From Paenibacillus elgii NBRC 100335 (GTDB lineage Bacteria; Bacillota; Bacilli; Paenibacillales; NBRC-103111): DNA of 64,000 nucleotides. Below, one piece after another: positions 33,488-41,863 of this stretch (within the stretch, counting starts at the first letter, position 1; the number at the start of each line of letters is the position of its first letter). The position numbers and the translations under genes were made by a program. The stretch spans positions 1-64,000 of the forward strand of contig NZ_BIMB01000016.1 of the NCBI RefSeq assembly GCF_004000865.1. Direction: 5' to 3'. The notes beneath the pieces are model-generated. The model was not told the origin of the DNA and did not search any database. It saw only the letters and a program-made list of their open reading frames with translations.

Positions 33488-34303
33488 ATGTTTAAAATCA
33501 GCGAGTTTTCGAAACTTGGCCAAGTGTCGGTCAAGGCGCTTCGTTACTACGATCAATTGAATTTGCTCAAGCCGGCCCACACCGACAAATATACAGGATA
33601 CCGGTATTACTCGGCCGATCAGTTGTTTCAGCTCCACCACATTTTGGCTTATAAAGAATTGGGTTTTTCGCTGGATCAAATTCGCCAGATGATAGGCGAG
33701 GACATTCCGCTTGAGCAAATCAGAGGGATGTTCCGGATTAAGCAAAACGAGATTCAGTCCGTTCTGGATAAGGAGCAGGCCAAGCTTGACCGAATCAAGG
33801 AGCGTCTACATGCTATCGAGAACGAGGGGAAGCATCTGACATCGCACGATGTCGTTCTGAAAGAAGTGGAGCCGCAGCTTGTCGTGTCTTACCGGCAAAG
33901 AGCATCGCTTCGGCAGCTTCCCGGGCTTTACCGGCGGCTCGACGATCATTTGGAAAGCTGCGGCGTATCTTCGCTATCCCGCATGGTTCTTTGGCATGGC
34001 TGCGAGGAATGCGAAGACGATATGGACATGGAAGTCGCTCGTGTGCTCGCTCACGAGATGCCGAGCCGTTCTCCCTTTACGGTCAAACGATTGCCGGGAG
34101 TTCCGATGATGGCTACGCTTATTCATCATTGCCGGACAACGAGCCCCTGCACGGCGAGTACGGAATTGGCGGTGTGGATCGAACGAAACGGATATCGAAT
34201 GAAGGAAAATGAACCGCGGCGCGAAATCTGCGTCCCTCATGAAAAATCGGACGATCCGGAAGCCTACGTTGCCGAGGTCCAGATTGCCGTCGAGAGAGCT
34301 TGA
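33488..34303 (+). CDS. MerR-family regulator with GyrI-like effector domain (BmrR type)
   Basis: 271 residues from the ATG after AAGGAGAACTGTCG. N-terminal MerR domain: FKISEFSKLGQVSVKALRYYDQLNLLKPAHTDKYTGYRYYSADQLFQLHHILAYKELG, with a long dimerization helix up to about 115. The C-terminal half begins VVLKEVEPQLVVSYRQRASL and has the GyrI-like layout (VKRLPGVPMMATLIHHCRTTSPCTASTELAVWIERNGYRM, REICVPHEKSDDPEAYVAEVQIAV), which binds hydrophobic cationic drugs in BmrR. Followed 36 bases later by an MFS exporter. Confidence 0.9.
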   Translation: MFKISEFSKLGQVSVKALRYYDQLNLLKPAHTDKYTGYRYYSADQLFQLHHILAYKELGFSLDQIRQMIGEDIPLEQIRGMFRIKQNEIQSVLDKEQAKLDRIKERLHAIENEGKHLTSHDVVLKEVEPQLVVSYRQRASLRQLPGLYRRLDDHLESCGVSSLSRMVLWHGCEECEDDMDMEVARVLAHEMPSRSPFTVKRLPGVPMMATLIHHCRTTSPCTASTELAVWIERNGYRMKENEPRREICVPHEKSDDPEAYVAEVQIAVERA

Positions 34304-34338
34304 CGGAACAGCGCTTTGATATGAAAGGAGATTCGGTT

Positions 34339-35532
34339 TTGACTAAACAACAAAAGCTTCTGACTTTAAATTTATTTTTATTAACCTTTGTTCTGGGAAC
34401 GAGTGAATTTGTCATTGTCGGGCTGCTAACGGAAGTGTCCAACGGCTTGAATATCGCCATATCGACAGCAGGTGCGCTGGTATCGGCTTTTGCCATCGCA
34501 TTTGCCATCGGTACGCCAATTTTGACGGCTGTATTCAGCCGGTTTTCCAAATACCCGCTTATGCTTGCTTTGATCGCGGTATTTATTGCAGGGAATATGT
34601 TAACCGCGATATCCGGTTCGTACGCGCTGCTTCTTGTTTCCAGAGTGATCACCGCCGTCGTGACCGGAGTGTTGATCGCACTCGCCATGGCCGTTGCCAG
34701 CGAAGCCGTACCTTCTGAGAAAAGGGGCGCGGTGATTTCCATTATCTTTACCGGATTTACAATAGCGAGTGTCATCGGAGTGCCTCTTGGCACCTACATC
34801 GGACAATGGGGCGGTTGGCATATGACCTTTTGGTTCACCGCTCTATTGGGAATCGGGTCTTTCATCGCAAGCTCGGCGACCATTCCAAGAGGGTTGAAGG
34901 GAACGCGAAGTTCATTGAAAAACCAAATCGGATTATTAACGAACTCGCGTATTATTATCGCGTTTTTTATTCCGGCGTTCAGCATTGCGGCGACCTATAC
35001 CGTTTATACGTATTTGACTCCTCTGCTGCAAGAAGTGCTCTTTGTCCCGGACCGGTATATCGGACTTATATTTTTGCTCTACGGCGTCGTATCCATCTTC
35101 AGTACGTTAATCGGCGGGAAGCTGGCAGCCCGCAACGGGATTGGAAAGCTCCGGGTTGTGTTTCTGATTCAAGCCGCCATTCTCGCGTCGCTTTATGTTT
35201 CCTCTAGCTCGGTTGTCACGGGATTGATCAGCATATCGTTCATTGCTCTTGTCGTGTATGTCATGAGCTCGACCATCCAGTTGTATTTCATCGATTTAGC
35301 GGATAAGTATTTCCCGTCGGCTAAAGATTTGGCTTCGTCCTTAGCTCCCGTATCCGTTAATGTCGGAATCGCGCTTGGATCGGCACTGGGAGGATGGGTC
35401 ACGACGAACATGGAGCTGATCGATGTTTCCTGGGTCGGCGCAATCGCGGCGGTCGCTGCATCGTTGCTGACTTGTATCAGTTATCGTCTGGACCGTAAAG
35501 TCAGGAGCGGTTATAAAGCGGTTGCGAATTGA
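34339..35532 (+). CDS. MFS drug efflux transporter (AraJ/YdhL-like, 12 TM)
   Basis: About 397 residues, twelve hydrophobic segments. The opening LNLFLLTFVLGTSEFVIVGLLTEVSNGLNIAISTAGALVSAFA and SEKRGAVISIIFTGFTIASVIGVPLGTYIGQWGGWHMTFWF (motif C type) mark it as a DHA1 exporter. The TTG at 34339 was taken as start because AAAGGAG precedes it by eight bases. In operon with the BmrR-type regulator. A hairpin TGAAAGCAG / CTGCTTTCA (35547-35571) follows but lacks a T-run. Confidence 0.9.
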   Translation: MTKQQKLLTLNLFLLTFVLGTSEFVIVGLLTEVSNGLNIAISTAGALVSAFAIAFAIGTPILTAVFSRFSKYPLMLALIAVFIAGNMLTAISGSYALLLVSRVITAVVTGVLIALAMAVASEAVPSEKRGAVISIIFTGFTIASVIGVPLGTYIGQWGGWHMTFWFTALLGIGSFIASSATIPRGLKGTRSSLKNQIGLLTNSRIIIAFFIPAFSIAATYTVYTYLTPLLQEVLFVPDRYIGLIFLLYGVVSIFSTLIGGKLAARNGIGKLRVVFLIQAAILASLYVSSSSVVTGLISISFIALVVYVMSSTIQLYFIDLADKYFPSAKDLASSLAPVSVNVGIALGSALGGWVTTNMELIDVSWVGAIAAVAASLLTCISYRLDRKVRSGYKAVAN

Positions 35533-35590
35533 ACGGCCGGAGGCGTTGAAAGCAGCGGTGGCCTGCTTTCATTTGCCTTCGCACGCCTCA

Positions 35591-35619
35591 TTGTCAACCC
35601 ACGTGATGTATGATACAAT
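35591..35619 (+). promoter_or_regulatory. Promoter of hutP
   Basis: TTGTCA-17-TACAAT, about 165 bases before the hutP start. The intervening leader shows no further clear element. Confidence 0.6.
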
Positions 35620-35784
35620 TTCATCAGATACTTTAGTGATAAGCAAAATCCTTTTAGACAATTTAGCGTATAGTCGGGTCGATACAAGGCAAGTCTTATG
35701 GGAGCGGGAAGAAGCTTTCCCATTTGCTGTTGTAGCGTCTTTTTTATTTTTATTGTGGCTTTTCCGCAAGAAAGGGGCATGCAA

Positions 35785-36252
35785 GTGACGGGCCAGCAGG
35801 GGATTCCTTCTACTATCGGCAAATTAACCGCTTTATTGACGATGATGCACGATCATGCGTTGGGGGCGGACATCGTACGGAAGCTGGAAGCGGACGGATA
35901 TCGGCATACCGTCGGGAAGGTCGGCTCCATGGACAGCGCGAAAGTCATTGCGGCCATCGAAACCGCTGCCAAAAACAATGGGGTCATCGACGAAAAGCGG
36001 TACCGGGAGACGCACGGCTTGTACCATGCGATCCTAGAGGCTTTGCAAGGAGTGAGCCGGGGAACCCCGCAAATTCGGGATGTATTGCGTACGGTAGGAC
36101 TTACCTTCGCCATTGTCCGCGGTCCTATGTCGACCGAGCAGGATCAACCGGACGAAGGGGAGTGGATCTGCGTATGCATGTACGGCACGATCGGCGCTCC
36201 GAAGAAGGGCTTTGAGCACGAGGTTCTGGGCTTCGGCATCAATCACATTTGA
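35785..36252 (+). CDS. hutP: HutP, histidine-responsive RNA-binding antiterminator
   Basis: About 155 residues and collinear with Bacillus HutP: IGKLTALLTMM, VGKVGSMDSAKVIAAIETAAKNNGVID, RYRETHGLYHAILEALQGVSRGT, LRTVGLTFAIVRGP and the C terminus MYGTIGAPKKGFEHEVLGFGINHI. HutP hexamers bind L-histidine and Mg2+, then grip UAG triplets in the hut leader RNA and prevent termination. The GTG at 35785 is preferred: AAAGGGG is seven bases before it but only one base from the ATG at 35779. Its target leader lies just downstream. Confidence 0.93.
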   Translation: MTGQQGIPSTIGKLTALLTMMHDHALGADIVRKLEADGYRHTVGKVGSMDSAKVIAAIETAAKNNGVIDEKRYRETHGLYHAILEALQGVSRGTPQIRDVLRTVGLTFAIVRGPMSTEQDQPDEGEWICVCMYGTIGAPKKGFEHEVLGFGINHI

Positions 36253-36292
36253 TGATCGAATCAGCGTTTCAGGCGTTTCAATTGAATATCTT

Positions 36293-36357
36293 TAGACCAT
36301 AGTCTTATAGCTGCGTTTAGAGGTCATGACCATTGATTTGGTATGGCCTCTTTTTTT
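36293..36357 (+). promoter_or_regulatory. HutP-responsive leader: UAG triplets and terminator before hutH
   Basis: Four TAG triplets start at 36293, 36300, 36308 and 36318 (gaps of 4, 5 and 7 bases), as in HutP-bound RNA. The last one runs into a hairpin GAGGTCATGACCA / TGGTATGGCCTC (36320-36332, 36339-36350) followed by seven Ts. HutP with histidine would bind the triplets and open the hairpin, allowing hutH transcription. Confidence 0.8.
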
Positions 36358-36384
36358 GTGTCCATTACTTAAGGAGAGTGATTC

Positions 36385-37920
36385 GTGATGATTAAGACGG
36401 CACCTATTACGATCGGCGGCGGCAAGCTGACCTTGCAAGATGTCGTGCTCGTGGCGCGACACGGTTACGAAATCGAGCTTGACGCTTCGGTCAAAGCGAA
36501 GGTAACGAAGAGCAGACAATACGTGGAAAAGCTGCTGGCTGAGAAAAAGGTCGTCTACGGCTTGACTACGGGCTTCGGCAAATTCAGCGACACGTACATT
36601 TCGAGCGAGGACGCAAAGATGCTGCAAGTGAATCTGATCCGCAGCCACGCTTGCGGGATCGGCGATCCGTTCCCGGCGGAAGTGGCGAGAGCGATCATGC
36701 TGCTTCGCATCAATGCCTTGATTCAGGGCTATTCCGGGATACGCTACTCCGTCGTGGAGACGATGGTCGAGATGCTGAACAAAGGCGTCGTTCCGCTGAT
36801 TCCGGAGAAAGGGTCGCTCGGCGCAAGCGGAGACTTGGCCCCGCTGTCCCATTTGGCGCTGGTCATGATGGGGGAAGGGGAAGCGTTGTTCCGGGGAGAG
36901 AAGCTGGACGGAAAAACGGCGATGGACAAGGCCGGAATCGTACCGGTGTCGCTTGAGGCAAAAGAGGGTCTGGCTCTGATCAACGGTACGCAAGTCATGA
37001 CCGCCGTCGGCGCTTTGGCTTGCTGGGACGCGCTGCAACTGGCCAAATGGGCCGATTGCGCTGCTGCATTGACGACGGAGACCCTGCAGGGTGTAAGGCA
37101 GGCGTTTGACCCGGAAACCCACGACATCCGCCCGCATGCCGGCCAGCAGCAGGTCGCTTCGAACATCCGCAAGCTGACCCAAGACAGCCGACTGATGACG
37201 AACCAAGGGGAGCTGCGCGTTCAAGACGCTTATTCGCTGCGCTGCGTACCGCAGGTTCACGGCGCTTCGGCCGATGCGCTTCAATATATTCACGATAAAT
37301 TACTGATCGAGATGAATTCGGTAACGGATAATCCGCTCATTTTCACCGAGCAGGAGAAAGTGATCTCCGGCGGCAATTTTCACGGCCAGCCGATTGCGCT
37401 GGCGATGGATTTCCTCTCCATTGCGGTGGCTGAGCTGGCGAATATATCGGAGCGGCGAATCGAGCGGCTGGTCAATCCCCAGCTGAGCGGGGGACTGCCT
37501 CCGTTTCTGACGAAGTACGGCGGCACGAACTCGGGCTTCATGATTGCCCAGTATGCCGCGGCTTCACTCGTTTCCGAAAACAAATCGCTTGCGCATCCGG
37601 CCAGCGTCGATTCGATTCCAAGCTCGGCGAATCAAGAGGATCACGTGAGCATGGGAACGATCGGCGCGAGAAAAGCGGCCAAAATCGTCGAAAATGCGTA
37701 CAACGTCGTTGCCATCGAGCTGCTGTGCGGCTCGCAAGCGGCCGATTACCGCGGGGCCGACGGGCTGGGCAAGGGAACGGCTTGGGTGTACGCGGAGTGC
37801 CGCAAGCAGGTGCCGTTTTTGGACGAAGACCGCGTAATGTACACGGACTTCCGAAAAGCCGTGCATATGATGAAAGACGCGGCAGTGCTGAAGGATATGA
37901 CGGAGACGCTTGGTTTGTGA
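36385..37920 (+). CDS. hutH: Histidine ammonia-lyase
   Basis: 511 residues, normal length. HutH deaminates L-histidine to urocanate, the first step of histidine use. The self-made MIO cofactor comes from Ala-Ser-Gly at 147-149 in GSLGASGDLAPLSHLAL; other landmarks are YGLTTGFGKF, the active-site Tyr region around 58, and QEDHVSMGTIGARKA. A GTG (36385) and an ATG (36388) are adjacent; AAGGAG fits the GTG best. hutU, hutI and hutG do not follow, unlike in Bacillus subtilis; a GNAT gene does. Confidence 0.96.
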   Translation: MMIKTAPITIGGGKLTLQDVVLVARHGYEIELDASVKAKVTKSRQYVEKLLAEKKVVYGLTTGFGKFSDTYISSEDAKMLQVNLIRSHACGIGDPFPAEVARAIMLLRINALIQGYSGIRYSVVETMVEMLNKGVVPLIPEKGSLGASGDLAPLSHLALVMMGEGEALFRGEKLDGKTAMDKAGIVPVSLEAKEGLALINGTQVMTAVGALACWDALQLAKWADCAAALTTETLQGVRQAFDPETHDIRPHAGQQQVASNIRKLTQDSRLMTNQGELRVQDAYSLRCVPQVHGASADALQYIHDKLLIEMNSVTDNPLIFTEQEKVISGGNFHGQPIALAMDFLSIAVAELANISERRIERLVNPQLSGGLPPFLTKYGGTNSGFMIAQYAAASLVSENKSLAHPASVDSIPSSANQEDHVSMGTIGARKAAKIVENAYNVVAIELLCGSQAADYRGADGLGKGTAWVYAECRKQVPFLDEDRVMYTDFRKAVHMMKDAAVLKDMTETLGL

Positions 37921-38017
37921 TATATGGCTTCCTGGTCCGAGTCTTGCATTTCTCCCGAAACCTTGTTATAGTAGGCGAAAAAATCGGTAGGATTTCGTGA
38001 GAGGGAGCGGGCTTTGA

Positions 38018-38503
38018 ATGGAGATCAGGCGGGCCGGACATGCGGATGTACCGCACATTTTGGATATTTATAACGAAGCCGTCCTGACGACGGTCGCGAC
38101 GTTCGATACGGTTCCGCGCACGCTGGAGCAGCAGCTGGAATGGTTCGAACAGCACGGCGAAGCTTATCCGGTCATCGTGGCCGAGGACGCCGGTCTGATT
38201 CTCGGCTGGGCCGCCGCGAACCGGTACTCCGACCGGCTGGCCTATGCGCGTACGGCGGAGCTGTCCTTGTATATCCGGGACGGACACCGCGGTCGGGGAA
38301 TCGGGAAAAAGCTGCTGGAAGCCGTACTGGCCGAAGGGAAGAAGGCCGGGCTGCATACGGTGCTGTCGCGGATCGCGGAGGGCAACGACAGCAGCATTCA
38401 TATTCATCGGCAGCTCGGGTTTGATACCGTAGGCACGATGCGCGAGGTCGGCTTCAAATTCGGAAAGCTGCTGGACGTCGTCATGCTGCAAAAAATGCTT
38501 TAA
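38018..38503 (+). CDS. GNAT N-acetyltransferase (phosphinothricin acetyltransferase-like)
   Basis: 161 residues. Motif A for acetyl-CoA is ELSLYIRDGHRGRGIGKKLLEAVL (R-G-R-G-I-G), with IYNEAVLTTVATFDTVPRT and HRQLGFDTVGTMREVGFKFGKLLDVVMLQ as in Pat/YwnH-type enzymes. These acetylate small amines such as phosphinothricin or methionine sulfoximine. Ninety-seven bases after hutH on the same strand, ended by its own terminator; it could be read through from hutH. Confidence 0.9.
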   Translation: MEIRRAGHADVPHILDIYNEAVLTTVATFDTVPRTLEQQLEWFEQHGEAYPVIVAEDAGLILGWAAANRYSDRLAYARTAELSLYIRDGHRGRGIGKKLLEAVLAEGKKAGLHTVLSRIAEGNDSSIHIHRQLGFDTVGTMREVGFKFGKLLDVVMLQKML

Positions 38504-38510
38504 ACTCATA

Positions 38511-38552
38511 AACCGGAGTGGTACCGGCGGCAGCCGGAAGCTCCGGTTTTTT
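38511..38552 (+). terminator. Terminator of the GNAT gene
   Basis: AACCGGAG / CTCCGGTT arms (38511-38518, 38541-38548) with an inner CCGGC / GCCGG pairing, then TTTTTT. Confidence 0.85.
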
Positions 38553-38562
38553 GCTTTTCGCG

Positions 38563-38598
38563 AAAAAAAGCGACCCGCAAGCAACGGGCCGCGGGTCG
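38563..38598 (-). terminator. Terminator of the Hsp20 gene (minus strand)
   Basis: CGACCCGC / GCGGGTCG arms (38571-38578, 38591-38598); on the minus strand a run of seven Ts follows. It lies about 100 bases beyond the hsp20 stop, leaving a 3' untranslated stretch. Confidence 0.75.
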
Positions 38599-38702
38599 AG
38601 AGACATCTATATGAAAAAGGGGGTCGAGCTTTATTATAGAGGATCTACATTAAAGGAAGATGAAAAGCATATTTCAATTGGATTACAATTGGACGACAGG
38701 AA

Positions 38703-39143
38703 TTAATGAAATTCCACGTCGATTCGTTTTCTGGCGCTATTTTGAACTTTGGGCATTTTCACTTCGAGAATGCCGTTCTTATATGTAGCGACCGTACCCT
38801 CGGCCTGCACTTCCGCCGGCAGCGCAACAGTGCGCTGGAAGCGGCCGCTATAACGCTCCTTGCGGTGATACTGCTCCTCCTTCGCTTCGTGTACCTTGTG
38901 TACGGTGCCGACGATCGTGAGCGTCTGCTGCTCCACTTGGATGTCAACGTCCTCTTTCTTCTCCAGACCCGGAATCTCGCAGTGGGCGATAACCTCATTC
39001 TCGGTTTCGTAGACGTCCATCCGCGGCGCGCCGAATTCCTGCTGGAATCCGAAAGCGGAAGGCAGCCCCTCGTTAAAAAATTTGTCCATTTCTTTTTTCC
39101 AATGATCCACGCGTCTGAACGGTTCGAACGGAACCAACGGCAT
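38703..39143 (-). CDS. Hsp20/alpha-crystallin family small heat-shock protein
   Basis: 146 residues. The alpha-crystallin domain runs from about 40 to 135: PRMDVYETENEVIAHCEIPGLEKKEDVDIQVEQQTLTIVGTV, RFQRTVALPAEVQAEGTVATYKNGILEVKMPK with the A-x-x-x-NGIL/V motif, and a short C-terminal tail. It is an ATP-independent holdase of denatured proteins. AAAGGAGG precedes the ATG. No CIRCE (HrcA) or CtsR direct repeat is visible upstream. Confidence 0.93.
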   Translation of the reverse strand: MPLVPFEPFRRVDHWKKEMDKFFNEGLPSAFGFQQEFGAPRMDVYETENEVIAHCEIPGLEKKEDVDIQVEQQTLTIVGTVHKVHEAKEEQYHRKERYSGRFQRTVALPAEVQAEGTVATYKNGILEVKMPKVQNSARKRIDVEFH

Positions 39144-39448
39144 AAACGAACGCCTCCTTTATTAAAGTCTGTTTTGAATTTCCTCCCTTATTTTTTCGTC
39201 GGTCTTCAAAATTCATACCAAAATCGCGCACATGCCGGAACGAAGCGCCGCCGGACCGCCAAATCCTTGGGCTGACGCAGCAAACCCGGCTTGACTCGGT
39301 TTTTCGCGCCCGATATAATGGAACATATGCAAAGGCTGGCAAAACCTACGTGCGACGTTGAAAAACGGCACCCCGACCGGGGTGCTTTCTTGTATGAAAG
39401 CGTACTGCGGGATGGCGGCGTTCGTTCGAAGAAAGGGGCACATCGTGA
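39144..39448. promoter_or_regulatory. Divergent hsp20/argS intergenic region: argS promoter and leader hairpin
   Basis: argS has a strong promoter TTGACT-17-TATAAT (39291-39319). The leader of about 120 bases holds a GC-rich hairpin GCACCCC-GACC-GGGGTGC (39368-39385) followed by TTTCTT, which looks like a partial terminator or attenuator. The leader is too short for a T-box and lacks its conserved GGUGG-ACC bulge. No good hsp20 promoter was found. Confidence 0.6.
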
Positions 39449-41158
39449 ATGAATTACAAACAATGGTTGGCCGGACAGCTGACGGCAAAGCTTGAGGGCA
39501 TATCGCAGGAAGCGCTGGCGGAGCTGATCGAATATCCGCCGAATCCGCAGATGGGGGATTTGTCGCTGCCCTGCTTTAAGCTCAGCAAGCAGCTCCGGAA
39601 GGCGCCGCAGGCGATTGCGGAAGAGCTGAAGGCTGGCTGGAGCGACAATGCGTCGGTTCAACGGGTCGATGCGGTGTCCGGTTATTTTAACGTATTTTTG
39701 AACCCGGCTGTTTTCGCCAATGAAGTCGTCGGTGAAGTGTTAACCCGCCAAGACCGTTACGGCTCGCAGGAATACGGTCAAGGACGCAACATCGTCATCG
39801 ACTTCTCTTCGCCGAACATTGCGAAGACGTTCCATATCGGGCATCTCCGCTCGACGGTCATCGGGAATGCGCTTTATAATATTTTCAACTTTATGGGATA
39901 CAACAGCGTGGGCGTTAACCATCTCGGCGATTGGGGCACGCAGTTCGGCAAGCTGATCGTCGCCTACAAGCTGTGGGGAGACCAGGCGGCTGTCGAAGCG
40001 GAAGGCATCGACGAGCTGCAGCGCATTTACGTCAAGTTCCATGACGAAGCCGACGTGAAGCCGGAGCTGGAGGACGAGGCGCGTGCCTGGTTCGTGAAGC
40101 TGGAGCAGGGAGACGAGGAGGCGCACAAGCTGTGGCGCTGGTTTGTGGACATCAGCTTGAAGGAGTTCCACAAGATGTACGATCTGCTCGGCGTGAAGTT
40201 CGATTCGTATGCCGGCGAAAGCTTCTATAACGATAAAATGGCGGAAGTGCTGGACGAGCTTAAGGCGAAAAACCTGCTGGAAGAAGACGGTGGAGCGCTG
40301 CTCGTCAGGCTCGACGATTTCAATATGCCTCCGGCCTTAATGGTGAAAAAGGACGGCGGAACGCTGTATCATACGCGCGACGTGGCGGCGGCCAAGTACC
40401 GCAAGAACACGTACGATTTTGACAAAGCTGTCTATGTGACCGATGCGGGGCAAAGCTTGCATTTTAACCAGCTGTTCAAAGTGATCGAGCTGATGGGCTA
40501 CGATTGGTCGAAGCAAATGCTGCACGTGCCGTTCGGCAAAGTCAGCCTGGAAGGCGCGAAGCTGTCGACCCGGAAGGGCAAGGTCGTCAACCTGGAGGAT
40601 CTGCTGGGTAAAGCGATCGAGAAGACCCGCGAAATTATCGAAGAGAAAAATCCGAATCTCGAAAATAAAGACGAAGTCGCGCGCAAGGTCGGCGTCGGAG
40701 CGATTATTTTCAACGATCTGAGCAACAACCGGATCAAGGATATCGTCTTCTCTTGGGACGAGGCGCTGAATTTCGAAGGCGAAACCGGTCCTTACGTGCA
40801 GTATACGCATGCGCGGGCATGCAGCGTACTGTCGAAAGCTGATCCCTCGGAGACGCAGTCGTTCGAAGGCTTCGATCCGAAGCACCTGGAGAACGAAGAG
40901 GCGCAAGGCGTGCTGAAGCAGATGTACTTGTTCAAGGAACGGGTCGAGCAGGCGATGCATAAGCTGGAGCCTTCCATTATTAGCCGGTATTTGGTCGATC
41001 TGGCGCAAAGCTTCAACCGGTTTTATCATGAATGCAAGATATTGAAGGCGGAGGATGCCGAAGTGCGCAAAGCGCGTCTTGCGCTCGTGGAGTCCGTAAG
41101 GATTACGCTGAAGAACGGCCTGGCGCTGATCGGTATCGAAGCACCGGAAAAGATTTAA
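39449..41158 (+). CDS. argS: Arginine--tRNA ligase
   Basis: 569 residues, class I synthetase. The N-terminal additional domain precedes the HIGH motif (FHIGHLRSTVIGN, HIGH at 129-132); GVNHLGDWGTQFGKLI, YHTRDVAAA and the degenerate KMSKS equivalent (LSTRKGKVVNLEDLL) follow in order, then the all-helical anticodon domain with GETGPYVQYTHARACSVL and QSFNRFYHECKIL. It charges tRNA-Arg in the cytosol. Strong promoter and a leader hairpin upstream; a terminator shared with yjdF follows. Confidence 0.97.
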   Translation: MNYKQWLAGQLTAKLEGISQEALAELIEYPPNPQMGDLSLPCFKLSKQLRKAPQAIAEELKAGWSDNASVQRVDAVSGYFNVFLNPAVFANEVVGEVLTRQDRYGSQEYGQGRNIVIDFSSPNIAKTFHIGHLRSTVIGNALYNIFNFMGYNSVGVNHLGDWGTQFGKLIVAYKLWGDQAAVEAEGIDELQRIYVKFHDEADVKPELEDEARAWFVKLEQGDEEAHKLWRWFVDISLKEFHKMYDLLGVKFDSYAGESFYNDKMAEVLDELKAKNLLEEDGGALLVRLDDFNMPPALMVKKDGGTLYHTRDVAAAKYRKNTYDFDKAVYVTDAGQSLHFNQLFKVIELMGYDWSKQMLHVPFGKVSLEGAKLSTRKGKVVNLEDLLGKAIEKTREIIEEKNPNLENKDEVARKVGVGAIIFNDLSNNRIKDIVFSWDEALNFEGETGPYVQYTHARACSVLSKADPSETQSFEGFDPKHLENEEAQGVLKQMYLFKERVEQAMHKLEPSIISRYLVDLAQSFNRFYHECKILKAEDAEVRKARLALVESVRITLKNGLALIGIEAPEKI

Positions 41159-41175
41159 ACCTCATCACTATGGCA

Positions 41176-41230
41176 AAAACACCCGATTGTCGGACTGTCC
41201 TATAGACAGCCCGGCATCCGGGTGTTTTTT
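41176..41230. terminator. Terminator between argS and yjdF
   Basis: Outer arms ACACCCG / CGGGTGT with an inner CTGTC / GACAG stem, followed by seven Ts on the plus strand; the A-run on the left could serve the convergent yjdF gene. Confidence 0.8.
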
Positions 41231-41242
41231 TGCACGCGACCG

Positions 41243-41656
41243 TTACCGGCCACGGTGCTTCGCTTTCGCTTTTTGAATGGCGATTTCGCGTTTGCGTTCC
41301 TTCTCGGCTTCCCGCTGCTCCCGGGAGACGACCTTGCGCGTCTTCTTGCGGTGCTCCAGATCGAGCTTTAGCGCTTCCTGCGCTGCGCCGCGGATACCTT
41401 TGCGATCCATCTCGCGGGCGGCTTCACGGGCGAGCCGCTTCGGATTGACGCGGCCCCGCCGGGCCGTGGCATCGACGCTAACGCCCACCGATGTTTGCGC
41501 GAGCAGCGGCAGCATCCGAAACTGCACGAACTCCATCACCTCGGCGTCGTACGGCTCCGAGCCGAACACGTAACGAGTGGCTTTGACCTTGCCGTCCGTT
41601 TCGTGTTCCGTCACACCTACCCAAAATTCACCTTCAAAATAAACGGTAAGCTTCAT
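41243..41656 (-). CDS. yjdF: YjdF-family protein (DUF2992)
   Basis: 137 residues. N-terminal MKLTVYFEGEFWVGVTEHETDGKVKATRYVFGSEPYDAEVMEFV is the conserved family opening; the rest is a very basic, Arg/Lys/Glu-rich helix with the tail KAKAKHRGR. The function of YjdF is not known, but its gene is the usual target of the yjdF riboswitch that senses azaaromatic compounds. GGAGGGG precedes the ATG and may be masked by the leader RNA. Confidence 0.88.
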   Translation of the reverse strand: MKLTVYFEGEFWVGVTEHETDGKVKATRYVFGSEPYDAEVMEFVQFRMLPLLAQTSVGVSVDATARRGRVNPKRLAREAAREMDRKGIRGAAQEALKLDLEHRKKTRKVVSREQREAEKERKREIAIQKAKAKHRGR

Positions 41657-41659
41657 GCT

Positions 41660-41822
41660 TTCCCCTCCTTAGATCTTGCGAGCGATGGACATCCCGAGGG
41701 GGGAAGGATATGACACGGGCTTGCATCTCCGAAAAGCTGGGAGATCCCGTGCATCCGGGCTACCAACCGGACCGCGATTTTACGCTCGACTTCATTATAG
41801 GACGAAGACAGGTTTGCCGCAA
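41660..41822 (-). promoter_or_regulatory. Promoter and probable yjdF (azaaromatic) riboswitch
   Basis: Minus-strand TTGCGG-17-TATAAT (41794-41822) starts a leader of about 130 bases. It folds with TCCGG / CCGGA closing TTGGTAGC, then CACGGG / CCCGTG around ATCTCC / GGAGAT. The start AAAATCGCGG and the joining piece ATGCACGGG, as I recall, fit the conserved core of the yjdF RNA. Downstream TTCCCCCC can pair with the ribosome site GGAGGGGAA, suggesting control of translation. Confidence 0.7.
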
Positions 41823-41863
41823 CCGGGTGCGGTTCATACTGGGATGTAGAGGTGAACGGCGGA

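Noticed and set aside
36292-38584. Two long minus-strand frames opposite hutH and the GNAT gene
   Set aside because: Antisense shadows of recognised enzymes; no family features.
38611-38706. 31-codon plus-strand frame between the GNAT and hsp20 genes
   Set aside because: No ribosome site and it lies in the probable 3' untranslated part of hsp20; cannot be told from chance.
39322-39448. T-box riboswitch upstream of argS
   Set aside because: The leader is only about 120 bases and lacks the T-box antiterminator bulge and specifier-loop layout.
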